NCBI GenBank assembly: GCA_016789885.1 | Contig: JAEUPZ010000031.1 | Location: forward strand, 248,001-312,000 | Reading direction: 5' to 3' | Length of the DNA: 64,000 nt | Source of the DNA: Chromatiales bacterium | GTDB taxonomy: Bacteria > Pseudomonadota > Gammaproteobacteria > Steroidobacterales > GCA-2729495 | Shown here: positions 63,658-64,000 of the stretch, one piece after another | How positions within the stretch are numbered: the first letter of the stretch is position 1 | How the letters are laid out: each line of letters starts with the position of its first letter | The notes under the pieces: generated by a model | Told to the model about the DNA's origin: nothing | Database searches by the model: none | The model's input: only the letters and a program-made list of their open reading frames with translations | Position numbers and translations under genes: made by a program

Positions 63658-64000
63658 TCAGGCGAGCAGCCGGTCGATGGTGGCCGTGAGTTCGGCGACG
63701 GAGGTTACCACTGCGTCGGCGCCCCACGCCCACGGATCCTCGCCGGGCGGAACGTACCCGTAGGCCGCCGCGATCGTCCGGGTGCCGGCACCCCGGCCGG
63801 ACTCGATGTCACGCCGGGCGTCGCCGACGTAGATGGAGCGCTCCGGGACCGCGCCCACGGTGGTGACGGCGTACTGGACGGGTCGTGGATGCGGCTTGCG
63901 CTCGGGCAGCGTGTCGCCGCTCACGACGCAGGCGGCGCGGTGGCGAAGGCCGAGGCCTGCCAGCAGTGGCTCCGTCAGGTAGCCCGGCTTGTTCGTGACG
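63658..64000 (-). CDS. gph: Phosphoglycolate phosphatase / HAD hydrolase (5' end missing)
   Basis: The C-terminal 114 codons of a HAD-family phosphatase. Motif II is TNKPGY, the motif III Lys is in SGDTLPERKPHPRP, and the motif IV region is SIYVGDARRDIESGRGAG. It hydrolyses 2-phosphoglycolate in the Gph family. The reading frame continues past the window end, so the N-terminal motif I is not seen. It lies 5 bp before the YciK-like gene. Confidence 0.92.
   Translation of the reverse strand, partial: VTNKPGYLTEPLLAGLGLRHRAACVVSGDTLPERKPHPRPVQYAVTTVGAVPERSIYVGDARRDIESGRGAGTRTIAAAYGYVPPGEDPWAWGADAVVTSVAELTATIDRLLA

Overview
The window is a high-GC chromosomal segment of a gammaproteobacterium outside the Enterobacterales. 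Its housekeeping gene order follows the gammaproteobacterial pattern: clpA-infA-aat ... trxB-ftsK-lolA-rarA-serS, ruvCAB-tolQRAB-pal-cpoB-queEC-tRNA-Lys, and yciO-scpAB-rluB-yciK-gph. Codon use is strongly GC3-biased. No genus can be named from the sequence alone.

Layout. 1-13.9 kb: protein turnover and translation genes (clpA cut by the window edge, infA, aat), trxB, the divergent ftsK-lolA-vanZ-rarA-serS-peptidase run, and a Bax-inhibitor-like membrane protein. 14.7-18.1 kb: tRNA-Ser followed by a perfect 32-bp-arm inverted repeat that copies the tRNA 3' end, a small lipoprotein, a methyltransferase, a membrane-anchored SixA-like protein lacking both catalytic histidines, trmH and yjbQ. 18.1-27.3 kb: a 9.15-kb integrated element in tRNA-Arg(CCU), bounded by 50-bp direct repeats. 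It carries a tyrosine integrase, a run of tiny overlapping HTH and zinc-finger genes, a winged-helix replication-type protein with five iterons inside its own gene, a block of small unknown genes, and a VapBC45-like toxin-antitoxin cargo. It has no relaxase, conjugation, capsid or large-terminase gene. 27.4-30.2 kb: accessory DNA just outside the element with an AbrB/PIN toxin-antitoxin pair, a membrane protein and an MqsRA pair with a canonical MqsA palindrome. 30.3-33.9 kb: DUF1838, SDR and membrane proteins. 34.0-39.6 kb: the 2-oxoglutarate dehydrogenase complex (sucA-sucB-lpd). 39.7-48.9 kb: yfaZ, ruvCAB, the Tol-Pal operon, queE-queC and tRNA-Lys. 49.0-54.9 kb: a divergent metabolic cluster (LysR, SDR and HapK-like on one side; methyltransferase, small protein and old-yellow-enzyme-type reductase on the other). 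55.0-57.7 kb: a lower-GC islet with two paralogous DUF6502 proteins flanking a secreted protein that ends in 10-residue repeats. 57.9-64 kb: bolA, yciI, yciB, yciO, an M50 protease, scpA-scpB, rluB, a YciK-like SDR, and gph cut by the window end.

The strongest candidates for something not well described are the 9-kb tRNA-Arg element, where the same 15-bp iteron is kept in two different reading frames of one gene, and the DUF6502/repeat-protein islet. Three type II toxin-antitoxin pairs lie within 5.3 kb around the right end of the element. Function calls rest on motif recognition and remembered family features; no database search was run.
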